Assembly (NCBI RefSeq): GCF_932526225.1
Contig: NC_064043.1
Span: forward strand, 9,336,821 to 9,400,820
DNA: 64,000 nucleotides
Source of the DNA: Nematostella vectensis
Lineage: Eukaryota > Cnidaria > Anthozoa > Actiniaria > Edwardsiidae
Reading direction: 5' to 3'
Shown: piece by piece, positions 60,890 to 64,000 of the stretch
Layout of the letters: every line of letters begins with the position of its first letter
How positions within the stretch are numbered: position 1 is the first letter of the stretch
Notes under the pieces: model-generated
The model's database searches: none
Seen by the model: the letters and a program-made list of their open reading frames with translations, nothing else
Told to the model about the DNA's origin: nothing
Program-made: the position numbers and the translations under genes

Positions 60890-63649
60890 ATGGCAACTAG
60901 TTTAGTCGAGAGAAAAGAGGATGGAAACTCAACAGAAGAGCTGAGTAAGGCGCACTATTTCCCATTTCCATTCCCGCCTTACGACATTCAGGAAGAATTT
61001 ATGGCAGAGCTCTACAAAGTTCTGGAGAAAGGTGGCGTTGGGATATTTGAGAGTCCGACAGGAACGGTGAGTCAATCTTTAGATTTCTGGGGAAGGCGAA
61101 ATTCGCATTTTACATATGGGGAAACTGATACAATGAAATTGAAATTTGCAGTAGCTTATTTCCCGACGTACTTAATCGATAAAACCGATAATCAATCGCA
61201 ATCGATAACAATCAATTGATTGATATTGGAAATCGATGACCAATCGATAACCAAGGTATTCGTGACCTTTTATCGATTGGTATTGATTGATGATCGATTT
61301 TCATAGATTGATTATCTATTGTTATGGATTAACATCTTTTGTTGCAACGCTATTCTGTTTAGAATTGGGGAGTTTTCAACTAGTAAATTTCTTGCGTTTC
61401 CAATCATTTTACTGACAAACGTTAAATCCCTTGATAATAGGGCTTAGGGTGGCTTGATATGTCAATGAAAAATTACTAGGCTGGAGACGTCCTTGTAGAT
61501 TGATCAGCTTTTCTGCGTAAGCTGCATTATGTAAAGAGTTTTGCTATAAGTAAAAACATAATATTGGTACTGGCGATGCTGCGTTACGCTAACGTTACAA
61601 TTACGTAAGTTTGGGTGCGGCAAGATTACAGGAGCAAAATAAAAACCAGCTTCGAGTGAATATTTGGAGAAACCTAGGCCGAAAGCTGTTTATTGGTTTC
61701 TTTTTTCGCAAAACTTCGAAAGTGGTAGGAAGTGGTACTTGTGAAATGTGACCGATAAAAAATAGTTTTGAGCAGTGTTCCTGGATTTGCGAGATGCCTG
61801 CCCATGCATACCGCCATACTGTATCCTGTTGATAAGAAAGACCCTCTTAAAAGCTTTAGGCGGTATCATTAAATGCACCCTGTGTAAAACATACAAACTG
61901 CAAGCTGAGACTAAATGCCCGCAAAAAAAAGGTGTAATTTATGGTCGAAAGCCCCTTCACGAACCGTGATCTTTCAGGGGTTAACTAGTGCACACATATT
62001 TTCCCCTTTTCTACGTCAGAAAAATAAACTGTGAAGCCTATGCATAAATTTTGGGTTATATCTGAAGACTGGGCTAAAGAGCTATTACCCAGTGCGATTT
62101 AATTTGGCCTCTCAAATATGGTGACACATGGCTCAACAAATCCTCCCCCTGTGGTCTCTGCAGGTTATTGATGTAAATCGATATCAATCGATTGATATTG
62201 ATTGATTTCCAATGATCGATTTTCATCTATTAAGTATGTCGGGTTATTTACATGTTTTATGCATTATCACTTATGCCTGAACACCATCACCCCTCCACCC
62301 CCCCCCCCCCCTACCCACCCACCCAACTCCCTCACCCCTCCTCTCCCCTCCCCAAACTTGCCAGGAAGGAAACGTTGTGTGATGACTAACAGCAACTTCA
62401 TTTGCTAACAATTTATTTATTTTATTATAGGGAAAATCCCTCAGTCTTATCTGTGGTGCCCTGACTTGGCTTCGGGATCATGAGGCCAAAAAGGAGAAAG
62501 AATTATCGAAGGTTTCTGAAAGCAAAAGGTATTTAGAATATTGAAATTAAAATGGGCCAGTTATTTGATAATAAGTGAATCAGGTGCTGCAGCTAATCAC
62601 TAGCTTGGGATGAATTTCACCTGTGCATAACTGTCAGCTGAACTATGACTGGTGAACTCTTGGCAAATAAAGACATCCTATGTAGTGAAGTCAATGTACA
62701 GTAATTGTTTAGTACATACAGTATTTGCATATAAATTATTGCAAAACATAATCAAATATGCTTCACATGCAACTAAATTCTGTGCAGCACAAGCTTATTA
62801 TACACATATATTCGAAAATTTTATTAAATGCTGGTCACAGTAAAGATAGAGTAGGTACTTAGGTACTTCAATTTGGCACTTCAGAGAAATGTTAGCAATG
62901 TCACTGAAGATGTTACTGTACCACATCCAGGCTGTCAACTCACTCGCATTAGGCGGGTGTCACAAGAGTTTGGACCTTATCACAAGCCTAGTTTTTTTGG
63001 GGGTTTGTCACATTATTTACTGTATTTCACTCGATTTCACAAGATTTCTGTCCAAGTTGGGCTGACAGCTATGCTGATGTGCAATGAGAAATGGAACCTT
63101 TGGCTTTATACCCTTTTTTCCAGGGTGTTTAGTCAACTCAATATCCTAGGAAACCAGCTGACAGTTTTCTTGCTAAAAGATATGCCAATTGTTTTCTCGA
63201 TAAACCAGTTTGGCCATAATGATTTTTGGTCCATGGTTCTTCATGGAAAACTGGTCCATAGGTGCTTGTCGATGAGGGAATACTTACTGACCTAAAATTC
63301 CCTAAGTACTAGTCCTCTGCTTGGATAACTTGAACTTCCCACCTGATCATGCAGCTTTTTGTTTCTCTTAAAGATTGAGTTCACAGGGTTTTGTGTATAT
63401 TGTTTTACAATTTTCTTTTGAAGTGAAAAACCTGATGACACAAGATCAAATGATGACAGTGGTAAGGTTTTTTTGAATTTGTAATATATAACAATTAGTA
63501 AATTTTGTACACAGTATGTTTTACTTACTGTCTAGAGAGAATTCACACTGCATTTGAAGGTTATTTTGTAAATGATTACAGGTTTGCCTGATTGGGTAAT
63601 TGAATTCGGTGAAAAGAAAGCAAAGCAGGAGAAGGAAGAAAAGATTAGG
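60890..63649 (+). CDS. DDX11: DDX11/ChlR1-type FeS DNA helicase, first four exons (continues past window)
   Basis: Exons 60890-61066, 62431-62528, 63424-63461 and 63582-63649 with consistent phases; the gene runs beyond 64000. The start is the ATG at 60890. The N-terminus has the Q-motif-like FPFPPYDIQEEFM, then the Walker A motif split by intron 1: IFESPTGT | GKSLSL. This is followed by WLRDHEAKK and, in exon 4, PDWVIEFGEKKAKQEKEE, which fits the charged insert ahead of the FeS domain in DDX11. DDX11 is an XPD-family 5'-3' helicase of sister-chromatid cohesion and replication-fork repair. The FeS cysteines and motifs II-VI lie outside the window. Confidence 0.93.
61190..61330. repeat. ATCGATTG-rich repeat in DDX11 intron 1
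   Basis: Dense ATCGAT/ATTGAT motifs, echoed at 62170-62235 in partly inverted order (AATCGATATCAATCGATTG, GATCGATTTTCAT). The two may be the ends of one degenerate element of about 1 kb; borders are unclear. A C-rich run lies at about 62290-62350. Confidence 0.45.
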
Positions 63650-63657
63650 GTAAGATC

Positions 63658-63726
63658 TTAATGTTGATCAACAACTCTTCTTAATGTTGATCAACAACTC
63701 CTCTTAATGTTGATCAAAAACTCCTT
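63658..63726. repeat. 23-bp tandem repeat, 3 copies, in DDX11 intron 4
   Basis: Units start at 63658, 63681 and 63704 (TTAATGTTGATCAACAACTC). Each contains the palindrome TTGATCAA. It begins 9 bp past the exon 4 donor. Confidence 0.85.
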
Positions 63727-64000
63727 TGTTGACAATTGAAAATAGGTGGTCTATTTGCAAAAAATTAATCAACCCTGATTTAAATTGAATAATATGCTTT
63801 TTGATTGGAAGACTCTCGACAAAAATACTTGCTTAAATTAGCTAATGAAAGTGGACATTGGTATATGTTGCTATTGTGCAGAAGTGTTGAAAATAGGGGC
63901 CTGATTAGCCTTTTTAAAAGTATTTGGAATAACAAGATCAAAATGATTGATTTTATTATTCATTATTGACAATGATGATACTGTATGTTTATATTTTAAT

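Noticed and set aside
62873-63295. 140-codon frame as a gene
   Set aside because: It starts at TTG, lies wholly in DDX11 intron 2 and has no recognisable domain.

Overview
The window looks like a metazoan nuclear genome. Genes have many short GT-AG introns, proteins read as close animal orthologues, two intronless class A GPCRs are present, and there are many MITE-like repeats plus a tRNA-derived SINE. The strong similarity to vertebrate proteins combined with cnidarian-like orphan GPCRs suggests a sea anemone, possibly Nematostella. That is inference; no marker in the window proves the species.

Layout. 346-5459 (-): SLC25A20, the mitochondrial carnitine/acylcarnitine carrier, ten exons, with the last exon outside the window. 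6951-13898 (-): three intronless ORFs for disordered, basic proteins; one has an SILK-like plus an RVxF protein phosphatase 1 docking motif and one has an RVxF-like motif only. 14058-14407 (-): a possible two-exon gene for a 74-residue protein. 15747-31760 (-): a complete 21-exon NFXL1 orthologue of 877 residues, reconstructed here exon by exon. Its introns hold a tandem array of 43 x 67 bp, a SINE, a Tigger-like MITE, duplicated splice-site units and a long (CT)n tract. 31948-36615 (+): a nine-exon PUB-domain protein of 206 residues, divergent from NFXL1. 36616-44523: no gene recognised; it holds a 439-bp inverted-repeat element and a perfect 5 x 46 bp array. 44524-46857 (+): an intronless GPCR with a cytoplasmic tail of about 485 residues. 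46858-56983: mostly mobile DNA, dominated by a 4,974-bp foldback element with a perfect 9-bp target duplication, inserted into one end of an older inverted-repeat element. 56984-57985 (+): an intronless GPCR resembling melanocortin and related receptors. 59460-60500 (-): a two-exon DRAM-family membrane protein with a collapsed partial duplicate just downstream. From 60890 (+): the first four exons of the DDX11/ChlR1 helicase, divergent from the DRAM gene and running off the window.

There is no operon or pathway cluster. Two close head-to-head pairs (NFXL1/PUB gene, DRAM/DDX11) probably share promoters. The most unusual features are the foldback element and its nested target, the 67-bp array abutting a splice donor, several tandem duplications that copied splice sites or a stop codon, and the docking motifs in the intronless ORFs.
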